Source of the DNA: Lachnospiraceae bacterium
GTDB lineage: Bacteria > Bacillota > Clostridia > Lachnospirales > Lachnospiraceae
Reading direction: 5' to 3'
Length of the DNA: 49,586 nucleotides
Assembly: GCA_017635395.1 (NCBI GenBank)
Contig: JAGBLN010000025.1
Location: 1-49,586, forward strand
Shown: piece after piece, positions 18,432 to 27,123 of the stretch
Layout of the letters: every line of letters begins with the position of its first letter
How positions within the stretch are numbered: position 1 is the stretch's first letter
The notes under the pieces: model-generated
Databases searched by the model: none
What the model was told of the DNA's origin: nothing
Seen by the model: the letters and a program-made list of their open reading frames with translations, nothing else
Translations under genes and position numbers: made by a program

Positions 18432-19454
18432 ATGAGCGATGTAAAGATACTTGCAATAGAGTCTTCCTGTGACGAAACAGCAGCGTCGGTTGTATTGAAC
18501 GGAAGAACAGTCTTATCCAATGTGATCTCTTCACAGATAGATATCCATACACTTTATGGCGGAGTTGTGCCGGAAATAGCATCAAGAAAGCATACGGAGA
18601 GGATAAACCGTGTGATCAGGGAAAGTCTGACTCAGGCAGGCATGAAACTGTCTGATGTGGATGCGGTTGCTGTTACTTACGGACCGGGATTGGTTGGAGC
18701 GCTGTTAGTGGGTGTTTCATTTGCAAAAGGCCTTGCCTACGCGGCCGGCAAGCCGCTTATCGCAGTTCATCACATAGAAGGGCATATATCCGCAAATTAT
18801 ATCGACCATCCGGAACTGGAGCCGCCTTTTCCCTGCCTTGTGGTATCAGGAGGCCATACCCACCTGGTAAGGGTAAAAGACTACGGAGAATATGAAGTGC
18901 TTGGCATGTCCAGGGACGATGCGGCAGGAGAGGCTTTTGACAAAGTGGCCAGGGCCATCGGACTGGGATATCCCGGAGGACCTAAGATAGACAAGGTTTC
19001 TGATGAGGGCAATCCAGAGGCAATTGACTTCCCGAGGGCAAAAGTCGGTGATTCAGAATATGATTTTTCATTCAGCGGCTTGAAGAGTGCCGTACTCAAT
19101 TATCTGAATTCTGCCAAAATGCAGGGAATAGAGATAAGCCAGAGCGATGTGGCAGCATCTTTTCAGAAGGCTGTGGTAGATGTGCTTACGGAGCATGCAA
19201 TGTTAGCTCTTGATAAAAACGGCGATAAGAAATTTGCCATAGCCGGCGGTGTGGCTTCCAACAGGCATCTGAGAGAGGCTATGGAAAAGGAATGTGCAAA
19301 AAGGGATATTGTTTTTTACAGGCCGGCACCCATATATTGCACTGACAATGCGGCAATGATCGGTGCGGCAGCATATTATGAATACCTGAAGGGTGAATTT
19401 GCCGGACCGGATCTGAATGCGGTGCCGAATCTGAGATTAGGACAGAGATCATGA
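18432..19454 (+). CDS. tsaD: tRNA N6-adenosine threonylcarbamoyltransferase TsaD
   Basis: Catalytic subunit that transfers the threonylcarbamoyl group to A37 of tRNA. The 340 residues start with [15 protein letters not shown], typical of the Kae1/TsaD family, and contain the metal-binding HHIEGH (about 116-121), the [11 protein letters not shown] segment (about 136-146) and a second GGVASN motif (about 273-278). The start abuts the upstream stop and the end overlaps ispD by four bases (ATGA). Confidence 0.97.
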   Translation: MSDVKILAIESSCDETAASVVLNGRTVLSNVISSQIDIHTLYGGVVPEIASRKHTERINRVIRESLTQAGMKLSDVDAVAVTYGPGLVGALLVGVSFAKGLAYAAGKPLIAVHHIEGHISANYIDHPELEPPFPCLVVSGGHTHLVRVKDYGEYEVLGMSRDDAAGEAFDKVARAIGLGYPGGPKIDKVSDEGNPEAIDFPRAKVGDSEYDFSFSGLKSAVLNYLNSAKMQGIEISQSDVAASFQKAVVDVLTEHAMLALDKNGDKKFAIAGGVASNRHLREAMEKECAKRDIVFYRPAPIYCTDNAAMIGAAAYYEYLKGEFAGPDLNAVPNLRLGQRS

Positions 19455-20185
19455 ATAAAGGAAAGATAAAATCTGCTGCAGTGATACTTGCAGGCGGCAC
19501 AGGAAAAAGGATGGGGGGAGACGTTCCGAAACAGTATCTGGAACTCTGCGGACATCCTTTGCTTTATTATGCGATAGACTGTTTTTCGAAGAGCAGCGTT
19601 TCGGAGATCGTGCTGGTGGTAACGCCTGGTGACGAGGATAAAGTGAAGCACGAGATTGCAGAGAGATATGATTTTGCGAAGGTGAGGAGAATAGTGGCCG
19701 GTGGAAAAGAACGTTATAACTCATCGTATAACGGTATACGTGCAATATCTGATGCGGATATAGTTCTCATACATGATGCAGCCAGAGCGCTCATCACTGT
19801 GGATGTAATAGAACGGACCATAGAAGATGCTTATGAATACGGTGCCAGTGTTGCTGCAGTTCCGTCCAAGGATACAATAAAGCTTTCGGATGCAGACGGC
19901 TTCGTGGAAAGTACCATAGACCGAGCAAGGGCCTGGATCATCCAGACACCTCAGACCTTTAAGATGCCGCTTATAAAAGCAGCCTATGAACAGGCAGAAA
20001 AGGAAGCTGCAGAAAAAGGCTTAAGCGGATTCTTTACTGACGATGCCATGGTGGCGGAGAGGTACTCCGGACAGAAGGTAAAGATCACAATGGGAAGCTA
20101 CGAAAACATAAAGGTAACGACGCCGGATGACCTGCAGGTGGCGGAAGAGATACTTATGAATCGTAGGAAAACTAACATACAATAA
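19451..20185 (+). CDS. ispD: 2-C-methyl-D-erythritol 4-phosphate cytidylyltransferase
   Basis: Third step of the MEP isoprenoid pathway: couples CTP to methylerythritol phosphate. The 244 residues show the nucleotide-binding [19 protein letters not shown] (about 11-29), the [11 protein letters not shown] motif (about 104-114) and the C-terminal [17 protein letters not shown] (about 220-236), all family hallmarks. Overlaps tsaD by ATGA. No ispF or ispE nearby. Confidence 0.96.
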   Translation: MNKGKIKSAAVILAGGTGKRMGGDVPKQYLELCGHPLLYYAIDCFSKSSVSEIVLVVTPGDEDKVKHEIAERYDFAKVRRIVAGGKERYNSSYNGIRAISDADIVLIHDAARALITVDVIERTIEDAYEYGASVAAVPSKDTIKLSDADGFVESTIDRARAWIIQTPQTFKMPLIKAAYEQAEKEAAEKGLSGFFTDDAMVAERYSGQKVKITMGSYENIKVTTPDDLQVAEEILMNRRKTNIQ

Positions 20186-20207
20186 TTATAGAATAAAGAG
20201 AAATACT

Positions 20208-22559
20208 ATGGAAACAGAAACACAGAACAAAACTAATAATGATTTCAAATTGAGCAAAATCCAGGGGATAATCTACCCGGTTCTCTTCATACTCTTAGTA
20301 ACTGCAGCAGGTATCATTTTTGGAAACGATTTTCCTTATATGATGCTCTGGTACCTGACAATGCTTGTCCTGGGGGCTGCGGCATATCCGTCAGTAAGCA
20401 GGCTTTTTAAGAATTTCTCTGACAGGGGATGGATCTTTTCCAAGATACTTGGCTGGCTGCTTGCGGGCTATTTAATGTGGTTTTTTTCGTCAATACATAT
20501 AATGAAGTTTTCTTTTTCTGCCTGTATTATCACTACTGTTCTTATGGCAGTACTTCTCGGAGTATTGCCTGCAGTAATAAGCCTTAAGAAAAATAAAGCA
20601 GCGAAGGGAGAGGTTGAAGATGGGGCGGAAGAAGGAGACGGCAGCTTTTTTGAGGCACTGTTCCCTTGTGGCATCCCCAGCGGCTCAGTGCTGTTCATGG
20701 AATTTATTTTCCTTTTTTCTTTTTTCTTCTTCTGTTATTACCGCTGTTTCAGGCCTGAGGCTTTCGGTCAGGAAAAAATGATGGATTATGGTTTCATGAA
20801 CCGGATGTTTTTCACAGACTATTTCCCGCCTGATGATATGTGGTTTGCAGGTGAGAAACTGAACTACTATTATTTCGGACAGTATATATTTACTTATTTG
20901 ACAAAGCTTTCCGGAAATACGGTTTCCCTTGGATATAATTTCGGCATGGGTACAGCCTTCGCGGTATATTTCACCCTGCCTTTTGTTTTGGCTTTTGAGC
21001 TTATGGCATCTTCCGTAAAAAAAGCTGAAAATGTGAAGCATAAGATGTTCCATTGCTACAGTGCGGGCTTTGCGGCTGCAGCCGTGTCTGTGTTTTCCGC
21101 AAATATGCAGTATGTGATCTACAGCAAGATAGTGCCGATGGTCAGGGAAATGCTGCAGCTTACCAGGGATTATCAGGAATACTGGTTTGCGGATTCTTCG
21201 CGCTATATAGGCAGTATTCCAGATGTGGAGGATAAGACTGCGGTTGAGTTCGGTGCCTATTCAATGGTTACCGGCGACCTGCACGCCCATGTGGTAAACC
21301 AGCTTTATGTCATGACTTTCCTAGGTCTATTGCTTTCCTTCATGATCGATAAGCGGAATAGTAAATATGCTGATGAAGAGGACAGGATAGACTGGCTGCA
21401 TGAACTGCTTGATCCGAGGCTAATAGTCTGTGCGGTATTAATGGGCATATTCTATATGTGCAGTTCATGGGATGTTGCCATCTATTATGTGGTGGCTGGA
21501 TCCATCCTTCTGGCGCTTAACATCAGGAATCACAAAAAGATACTGAATGTTGTCATACTGACGGCTGTTCAGGGGGTAATGTTTATCCTTGGCGGCCTGA
21601 TCGTATCATTGCCATTTGTTGTCAGCTTCGTGCCTATGGCAAGCGGTGTTGCATTTACGTCAAAGCATTCAAGGTTTTATCAGCTTGTAGTTATGTGGGG
21701 ACTGCCTTTCGGCATGTTTATTGCTTTCTTTGTAATGCTTTTAAAGAATCGGGCAGGAAAAAGCCTTAGGGAATTTTTAAGGAACCTATTGCCGGATGAG
21801 CTATACCTGATGCTGACCTGCATGTGTTCCGCTGGCCTTGTGCTCATTCCGGAAATCATATACCTTAAGGACATCTATGCTGGCTCATATGAGCGTTTCA
21901 ATACCATGTTTAAGCTGACATACCAGACCAATTCCATGATGGCGGTCTTCATGGGATATGTATTGATACGGTTTATTCTGCGCCCTGAGATGAGGGGGCA
22001 GAGAAAGTGGGGAATAATCGCATTTCTGCTTACACTGGTGTCTTGCACGTATTTCTTTGCTTATGCAAACAGGTGGTATGGAAACGTGCTGGACAAAAAC
22101 GAAAAGGAAGAACTGGAAGCGGATTATTTTGTTAAGCGGGAAGCTGATGAAGACTATTACGCAATTGAGTGGATAAAAGAAAATGTAGAGCCGGGTACAG
22201 TCGTGCTGGAGGCCCATGGTGATGCATATACTCTTGATGACAGGGTTTCTGTTTTTGCGGCTACAAGGACTGTGGCAGGATGGCGTACACATGAGTGGCT
22301 GTGGCACAATGATGTGGGGCCGATCGACGGACGCAATGAAGATGTGGATGATATTTATACCGCAACATACGGTGATGAGACCATGGTGCGGGAACTTCTT
22401 GATAAATACGGTGTGGAATATATTTTTGCGGGAAGCCGGGAGTATGCGAGGTATTCGGATGAGATAGATACGGATTTCCTTTGCAGCCTCGGTGAAGTGG
22501 TTTACGAGGGAATCAGCGATTCCGGATATGAATCTGTATATGTTATAAAAGTAAGATAA
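20208..22559 (+). CDS. DUF2298 multi-spanning membrane protein, glycosyltransferase-like
   Basis: A 783-residue membrane protein with 14 or so hydrophobic segments. The stretch MNRMFFTDYFPPDDMWFAGEKLNYYYFGQY, split here as MNRMFFTDYFPPDDMW and GEKLNYYYFGQY (about 198-225), and the later TGDLHAHVVNQLYVM are typical of the DUF2298 (chlor_Arch_YYY) family, related to GT-C glycosyltransferases. A C-terminal soluble domain (about 645-783) contains a nucleotide-like YDVVLEAHGDAYT region. It overlaps the next gene by a single base, so the two are translationally coupled and probably act on the same lipid-linked sugar pathway at the outer face of the membrane (inference). An acidic loop is present at about 130-150. 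Confidence 0.75.
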   Translation: METETQNKTNNDFKLSKIQGIIYPVLFILLVTAAGIIFGNDFPYMMLWYLTMLVLGAAAYPSVSRLFKNFSDRGWIFSKILGWLLAGYLMWFFSSIHIMKFSFSACIITTVLMAVLLGVLPAVISLKKNKAAKGEVEDGAEEGDGSFFEALFPCGIPSGSVLFMEFIFLFSFFFFCYYRCFRPEAFGQEKMMDYGFMNRMFFTDYFPPDDMWFAGEKLNYYYFGQYIFTYLTKLSGNTVSLGYNFGMGTAFAVYFTLPFVLAFELMASSVKKAENVKHKMFHCYSAGFAAAAVSVFSANMQYVIYSKIVPMVREMLQLTRDYQEYWFADSSRYIGSIPDVEDKTAVEFGAYSMVTGDLHAHVVNQLYVMTFLGLLLSFMIDKRNSKYADEEDRIDWLHELLDPRLIVCAVLMGIFYMCSSWDVAIYYVVAGSILLALNIRNHKKILNVVILTAVQGVMFILGGLIVSLPFVVSFVPMASGVAFTSKHSRFYQLVVMWGLPFGMFIAFFVMLLKNRAGKSLREFLRNLLPDELYLMLTCMCSAGLVLIPEIIYLKDIYAGSYERFNTMFKLTYQTNSMMAVFMGYVLIRFILRPEMRGQRKWGIIAFLLTLVSCTYFFAYANRWYGNVLDKNEKEELEADYFVKREADEDYYAIEWIKENVEPGTVVLEAHGDAYTLDDRVSVFAATRTVAGWRTHEWLWHNDVGPIDGRNEDVDDIYTATYGDETMVRELLDKYGVEYIFAGSREYARYSDEIDTDFLCSLGEVVYEGISDSGYESVYVIKVR

Positions 22560-25500
22560 TGGATCTTATTAAGAAACTCTTAAAACAGAGCAGGACCTAT
22601 ATTGCTGCCTTTATTATCCCGGCGGTTTCTGTATATGTGGCCTATGCTATTTTCGGCATGTACCCCTTCGGAGAAAAGAGCATACTGGTGCTGGACCTAA
22701 ACGGCCAGTATATCTATTATTTCGAGGCCTTGCGCGCGGCTTTCCTTGGCAGCGGCTCTGTTTTCTATGACTGGTCCGGTAATCTTTCCGGAGGATTTAT
22801 GGGGACGGTGGGCTATTATCTGGCTTCTCCATTTTCGCTCCTTGCAGTCATCCTTCCTGAAAAAAATGTTGAGCTTGCCGTACTTCTTATGCAGTTAGGC
22901 AAGCTTGGATGCGCAGGCGTAACTTTTAACCATTATGTTAGAAGGTCCAAAAAGGTTTCAGAAGCATCCTCGCTTATTTTTTCCACGATGTATGCGATGA
23001 TGGCATACGGCGTCATACAGCTTATGAATCCTATGTGGCTGGACAGCCTGGTATTTCTGCCTCTTATCTGCCTTGGCGTTGAAATGCTTGTTGATGACGG
23101 GAACATGAAATTATACATTCCGTCGCTGGCACTTATGTGCATATCGCAGTTTTACATAGGCTATATGATATGCATATTTGTGGCACTGTATTTCTTTTAT
23201 TATGTTTTTGCGGGCAGTGAGAAAAAGTTTGATATAAATGGCGGATTAAAGACTCTGATGCGGATGGCTTTCGCTACATCTGTTGCTATGTGTCTTGCGG
23301 CCTTTATGCTTCTTCCTACGGTCAATGCATTAGCCTTGGGAAAATTTAGCTTTACTGCGGATCCTGATTATTCTTTCAGGTTCCAGAGCACGCCGAATAC
23401 TGAGCGGGCAGCGGATGATATGGAAGCGGTTAGGGGCTGGATGTCGGGAAGTCTTCCGGAAAACCTTGCGGACAAGGATATCATTGTCCTGCTCCTTGAT
23501 CTTGTTGACCTTATGCCCCAGCTCCTTCCGGGGCAGTATGATTCAGTAAATGTCTGGGGAAAGCCTGAAATTTACTGCGGTTTCTTTACGGTGCTGCTGC
23601 TCCCGTTCTTTTTCATGAATAAGGAAATCTCATTAAGAAAAAAGATCGGAGTGTCAGTTCTTATAGCGGCTGTCATTATGTCCATGCTGACGGTTCCTGT
23701 TGATATGTGGTGGCACGGAGGACAGGCTCCTAACTGGCTGCCTTTCAGGTATTCCTTCCTGCTTTCTTTTATTTTCCTTTCAATGGCGGCCGAAGCTTTT
23801 TCAAAAAGAACCGGGACAGATAAAAAACATTTTATTGTAAGCATTATTACAGTATTGATACTGGATGTGACTGTTTTCGCCATAGGTTTTGAGCAGATGG
23901 CCGACCGGGCTGGGTGGATAGCAGCTGACATTTCCGTAATCTACCTTATCCTTTATTTCTTTTTGCTTTACCCTGGGGAAGGCAAGGCAGGTGAACGGGA
24001 CAGCGAAAAGAAACAGAAATGGAAAAAGATAAAGCAGCTGGCTGCGGTTTTTGCCCTGCTTGCCGCATCAGTGGCGGAGCTTACCTGGAATGCCCATGAC
24101 ACGATGAAGGATGTGGATGATGAACTGGACTATGCGTATTACGGAACATACCAGAATTTCATTCAGAACAGCAAGGCTGCGGCGGCAGTGCTTAAGGACT
24201 ACGATGACGGTTTTTACCGTGCGGAGAAAACATATTTCCGATTTGTAAATGACAATGATGCCATAAGGCTAAGGGGCGTTTCACATTCGTCTTCAGTTAT
24301 GAATGCTAGGATACTGAAATACCTGGAGGCATTAGGGTATGATACAAAATCCTATTATTCCAGATATGACGGCAATACCGAGATCTCTGATTCCCTGCTG
24401 GGCATAAAGTATGTTATGGCAAAGGAAAACGGCTCTGCTGCAAATATAAGGTGCCTGAATCCTTCTTACGAAAAGCTGGGGCTTAGGTATGAATATGCAG
24501 ACCATGACGGCGTTTCGGTATCAGTAAATTACTACGAAAATAAAAATGCCCTTCCCATAGGCTATATGGCATCGGACGACATACTGCGGATAAAGTTCCT
24601 TGGCAATGACAATCCCTTCCGGAGCCAGAATATCTATATGAGCACGCTGGCTGGAAATACGGTTTTTGATGAAGAGGGGCATTTAAGCGACTGGAACAGG
24701 TATTTTTACGAGATAACTCAGGATGACGAGCCTTATGTGGCATCTGCGCTTACATACTCGCCCTACGGTGAGCAGATGAAATACGATGTGACCGGGGAAG
24801 GGGATCCGACAATAGATTTTCATTATACCGTGACGGATGATGCTCCTGTGTATCTTTTCATAAAGACGGAATTCCAGCATGAGGTGAACCTGTGGACAGC
24901 CGCCTGGACAGAGGATGAATGGGAAAACTGTGAATGGCGTTATCTTGCAGACCATCCGGAATGTGAGACTTTCGATAGGCACTGCGCTGATATGCAGGCT
25001 AGTGTGGACAGGCGCTTTAAATTCAACGGGGCATATTTTGAGGGCGATAATTATATCGTAGTCAGGCTTGGGGAATATGAGAAAGGGACCAGGCTTACAT
25101 TAAGGATGACTGTGGCCAAGGATTTTGTAATATATCATAACGTCCTGGTGGCAGGCTATGACAGGAATCTTTTTGAACAGGATATAAAGGAATTGTCAGA
25201 AAATGTCTGGGAGCTTGATACGGATAAGAGTACTGACAGATATCTTATAGGAAAGGTCAGTGCTAAAGAGGGGAAGATAATGGTGACATCAATTCCCTAT
25301 GAACCCGGCTGGACAGTAAGGGTGGACGGAAAGAAGATAAAAAATGTTGTGCGTGATGATATAGATGCAGAAACCGGAAAGGTTAAGAATGCATCCGGGG
25401 CCGCGGACCTTATAAACATGGGAGCAGCTGATTATGATGAGTGCGTTTGTGAGGCAGTAAACTCACTTTATGCTGTAAAACTTACCCCTGGCGAGCATAC

Positions 25501-25657
25501 CGTCAGCTTCAGCTATACGCCGCCGGGACTGGTGCCCGGGATAATACTGTTCCTTCTGGGGACAGTGACATACATTCTTCTATGTCTGCCTGAAAAGCAT
25601 TTTTGGGGCCAGTATTTAAGGAGGCATAAGGCAAAAGGTGCAAAGACCGGAAAATGA
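22559..25657 (+). CDS. YfhO family membrane glycosyltransferase-like protein
   Basis: A 1032-residue protein: about 12-14 membrane segments in the first 520 residues, an extracellular domain (about 530-990), and one last membrane segment (about 995-1015). The N-terminal pattern, with FGEKSILVLDLNGQYIYYFE (about 37-56) and later GNLSGGFMGTVGYYLASPF (about 74-92), is typical of YfhO/GT-C family proteins, and the C-terminal TSIPYEPGWTVRVDG (about 904-918) is also a YfhO hallmark. In Bacillus and Listeria YfhO-type enzymes decorate teichoic acids with sugars; the acceptor here is unknown. Its ATG shares one base with the stop of the DUF2298 gene. Confidence 0.85.
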   Translation: MDLIKKLLKQSRTYIAAFIIPAVSVYVAYAIFGMYPFGEKSILVLDLNGQYIYYFEALRAAFLGSGSVFYDWSGNLSGGFMGTVGYYLASPFSLLAVILPEKNVELAVLLMQLGKLGCAGVTFNHYVRRSKKVSEASSLIFSTMYAMMAYGVIQLMNPMWLDSLVFLPLICLGVEMLVDDGNMKLYIPSLALMCISQFYIGYMICIFVALYFFYYVFAGSEKKFDINGGLKTLMRMAFATSVAMCLAAFMLLPTVNALALGKFSFTADPDYSFRFQSTPNTERAADDMEAVRGWMSGSLPENLADKDIIVLLLDLVDLMPQLLPGQYDSVNVWGKPEIYCGFFTVLLLPFFFMNKEISLRKKIGVSVLIAAVIMSMLTVPVDMWWHGGQAPNWLPFRYSFLLSFIFLSMAAEAFSKRTGTDKKHFIVSIITVLILDVTVFAIGFEQMADRAGWIAADISVIYLILYFFLLYPGEGKAGERDSEKKQKWKKIKQLAAVFALLAASVAELTWNAHDTMKDVDDELDYAYYGTYQNFIQNSKAAAAVLKDYDDGFYRAEKTYFRFVNDNDAIRLRGVSHSSSVMNARILKYLEALGYDTKSYYSRYDGNTEISDSLLGIKYVMAKENGSAANIRCLNPSYEKLGLRYEYADHDGVSVSVNYYENKNALPIGYMASDDILRIKFLGNDNPFRSQNIYMSTLAGNTVFDEEGHLSDWNRYFYEITQDDEPYVASALTYSPYGEQMKYDVTGEGDPTIDFHYTVTDDAPVYLFIKTEFQHEVNLWTAAWTEDEWENCEWRYLADHPECETFDRHCADMQASVDRRFKFNGAYFEGDNYIVVRLGEYEKGTRLTLRMTVAKDFVIYHNVLVAGYDRNLFEQDIKELSENVWELDTDKSTDRYLIGKVSAKEGKIMVTSIPYEPGWTVRVDGKKIKNVVRDDIDAETGKVKNASGAADLINMGAADYDECVCEAVNSLYAVKLTPGEHTVSFSYTPPGLVPGIILFLLGTVTYILLCLPEKHFWGQYLRRHKAKGAKTGK

Positions 25658-25676
25658 GTATGTGCATAGTGGTGGA

Positions 25677-25705
25677 TTGATAGAGAGCTTTGATTATGCT
25701 ATAAT
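25677..25705 (+). promoter_or_regulatory. Sigma-A-type promoter of hpf
   Basis: TTGATA (25677-25682), 17-base spacer, TATAAT (25700-25705), with an extended -10 TG at 25697-25698. Near-consensus; gives hpf a leader of about 88 bases. Confidence 0.85.
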
Positions 25706-25748
25706 TTCTACATAATTCAGATGCACGCGGAAGTGTTATGATCCGCCG

Positions 25749-25774
25749 CGTAGTGTGAACCGTAGTGTGAACCG
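25749..25774 (+). repeat. 12-bp tandem duplication in the hpf leader
   Basis: CGTAGTGTGAAC occurs twice in tandem (25749-25760 and 25761-25772) followed by CG. It sits between the promoter and the ribosome binding site (AAGGAGGG, 25785-25792). Copy number may vary between strains by slippage. Confidence 0.9.
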
Positions 25775-25799
25775 CATTTTAGACAAGGAGGGATCTGAT

Positions 25800-26327
25800 A
25801 TGAAATTTGTGATCTTAGGCAAGAACATCGAGGTTACGGAAGGTTTAAGGAGCGCAGTAGAGGAGAAGATAGGAAAGCTTGAAAAGTATTTCAACGAGGA
25901 AACAGAGGTACATGTTACTCTTTCCGTTGAAAAGGACCGTCAGAAGATCGAAGTGACCATCCCTGTAAAGGGCAGCATCATCAGGTCAGAGCAGATAAGC
26001 AACGATATGTATGTTTCCATTGATCTTGTAGAGGAGATCATCGAGAGACAGCTTAAAAAGTATAAGACCAAGCTTACAGACAAGCAGCAGGACGGCGGAT
26101 ACTTTAAGAAGGAGTATCTTGAAAAGGATTTCATGGATGACGAGGAGATTAAGATCATCCGCAGCAAGAAGTTCGACATCAAGCCCATGTATCCCGAGGA
26201 TGCCTGTGTACAGATGGAACTTCTTGGCCACAGCTTCTATGTATTCTGCAATGCAGAGACAGATCAGGTCAATGTAGTTTATAAGAGAAAAGGAAATACC
26301 TACGGTCTTATAGAGCCTGAAATCTGA
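25800..26327 (+). CDS. hpf: Ribosome hibernation promoting factor, long form
   Basis: Binds the 30S subunit and joins 70S ribosomes into inactive 100S dimers under stress or stationary phase. About 175 residues from the ATG at 25800, chosen because AAGGAGGG lies seven bases before it; an in-frame start at 25755 would read through the tandem repeat. The N-terminal ribosome-binding domain (about 1-100: FVILGKNIEVTEGLR, EVHVTLSVEKDRQ) is followed by a linker and the C-terminal dimerisation domain (about 118-175: IIRSKKFDIKPMYPEDACVQMELLGHSFYVF), which defines the long form. Own promoter and terminator, so monocistronic. Confidence 0.95.
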   Translation: MKFVILGKNIEVTEGLRSAVEEKIGKLEKYFNEETEVHVTLSVEKDRQKIEVTIPVKGSIIRSEQISNDMYVSIDLVEEIIERQLKKYKTKLTDKQQDGGYFKKEYLEKDFMDDEEIKIIRSKKFDIKPMYPEDACVQMELLGHSFYVFCNAETDQVNVVYKRKGNTYGLIEPEI

Positions 26328-26354
26328 TAGCTGAAAAACAAAAGTGTAAAACAA

Positions 26355-26390
26355 AAGCCCCGCTTAGCGCTGTATGTGCAGGCGGGGCTT
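26355..26390 (-). terminator. Stem-loop, terminator for the minus-strand ECF gene
   Basis: AAGCCCCGC (26355-26363) pairs with GCGGGGCTT (26382-26390), a 9-bp GC-rich stem. Read on the minus strand the stem is followed by a TTTTGTTTT tract, fitting the gene ending at 26456. On the plus strand the following bases are not T-rich. Confidence 0.7.
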
Positions 26391-26411
26391 CTGCGTGATC
26401 TGAGCGATTTA

Positions 26412-26457
26412 CAGATAACTGTCCGGGATGATGGGGTCTGAACAGTTACTGTTTTTT
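26412..26457 (+). terminator. Stem-loop with T-run, terminator for hpf; related to the 15869 hairpin
   Basis: CAG-A-TAACTGT (26412-26422) pairs with ACAGTTACTG (26442-26451) with a single bulged A, followed by six Ts (26452-26457). The T-run is also the stop region of the minus-strand ECF gene. The right arm contains TCTGAACAGTTAC, shared with the composite element at 15825-15904. Confidence 0.65.
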
Positions 26458-26980
26458 ATTGTTCGTTTCCAAGATACCTGTCGAAAAGGTTCTTTACGCC
26501 GTATCTCCAGCAGAGCATCATGCCGAATACTGCACCCAGGGCGCCCTGAGCTATTTCATAAGGAAGCTTTATCATGGCGTATTCAAAGGTGCTGTATACG
26601 AAGGTCTTGCCAAGGGTATAACCGACAACCATGATCACTGCACCGACGGTTACTGCTATTCCTGATGCAAGCTTGGGGTGGTTCTTTAATGTCTTGTGGG
26701 CTATAAGTGAAATAACCACTGCCTGCAGTCCGTGGGTTACAAGGGATACAAACATGGGGGTGGGGTAGAAAAGCATGTCACCTAAGAATGATCCTACGCC
26801 GCCTACAATAAATGCTTCAAAAGGATTTAACAGCAGTGCCGCAAGACAGATGACAGCGTCGCAGAGATAGAGATGTCCGCCGGGCACCGGGATGCCGAAG
26901 GATGACATGACGATGTTCAGCGCCATGAAGAATGCTGCGATTGTTATGCGGATTGCCGGAATGTGTTTTTTCTTTACCAT
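26456..26980 (-). CDS. ECF transporter S component, possibly for a vitamin B6 compound
   Basis: Substrate-binding membrane subunit of an energy-coupling-factor importer, about 174 residues with six hydrophobic segments. The start ATG at 26978-26980 follows AAAGGAA; an upstream ATG at 27058 would add 26 polar residues and is rejected. The MALNIVMSSFGIPVPGG segment and the membrane layout are typical of ECF S components. Divergent transcription from a MocR-type regulator gene (a family that includes the pyridoxal-sensing PdxR) suggests a pyridoxine-type substrate, as proposed for PdxU-type S components; this is inference. The ATPases and T component of the transporter are not in the window. Confidence 0.75.
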   Translation of the reverse strand: MVKKKHIPAIRITIAAFFMALNIVMSSFGIPVPGGHLYLCDAVICLAALLLNPFEAFIVGGVGSFLGDMLFYPTPMFVSLVTHGLQAVVISLIAHKTLKNHPKLASGIAVTVGAVIMVVGYTLGKTFVYSTFEYAMIKLPYEIAQGALGAVFGMMLCWRYGVKNLFDRYLGNEQ

Positions 26981-26994
26981 TGTTTTTTCCTTTC

Positions 26995-27009
26995 TGCCGC
27001 TTTGCGGCA
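26995..27009 (-). promoter_or_regulatory. Short hairpin in the leader of the ECF S-component gene
   Basis: TGCCGC-TTT-GCGGCA forms a perfect 6-bp stem in the transcript, ending a few bases before the ribosome binding site of the minus-strand gene. It could influence translation or transcript stability; no riboswitch family is recognised. Confidence 0.35.
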
Positions 27010-27075
27010 TAAACTTGATTTGTCCTTTACATGAACTGATAAAAAAAGTATCATACAACTGGGTATATTAAAATA

Positions 27076-27108
27076 ACCAGAATTGAACAAAATTATATGA
27101 CCAGATTT
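27076..27108. promoter_or_regulatory. Direct repeats in the MocR/ECF divergent region, possible MocR operator
   Basis: ACCAGAATT (27076-27084) and ACCAGATTT (27100-27108) are direct repeats 24 bases apart, and an inverted CTGG lies at 27059-27062. MocR-type regulators such as GabR and PdxR bind direct repeats next to their own genes, so these are reasonable operator candidates between 26980 and 27124. Confidence 0.4.
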
Positions 27109-27123
27109 AAAAGAGGGTAAAAC

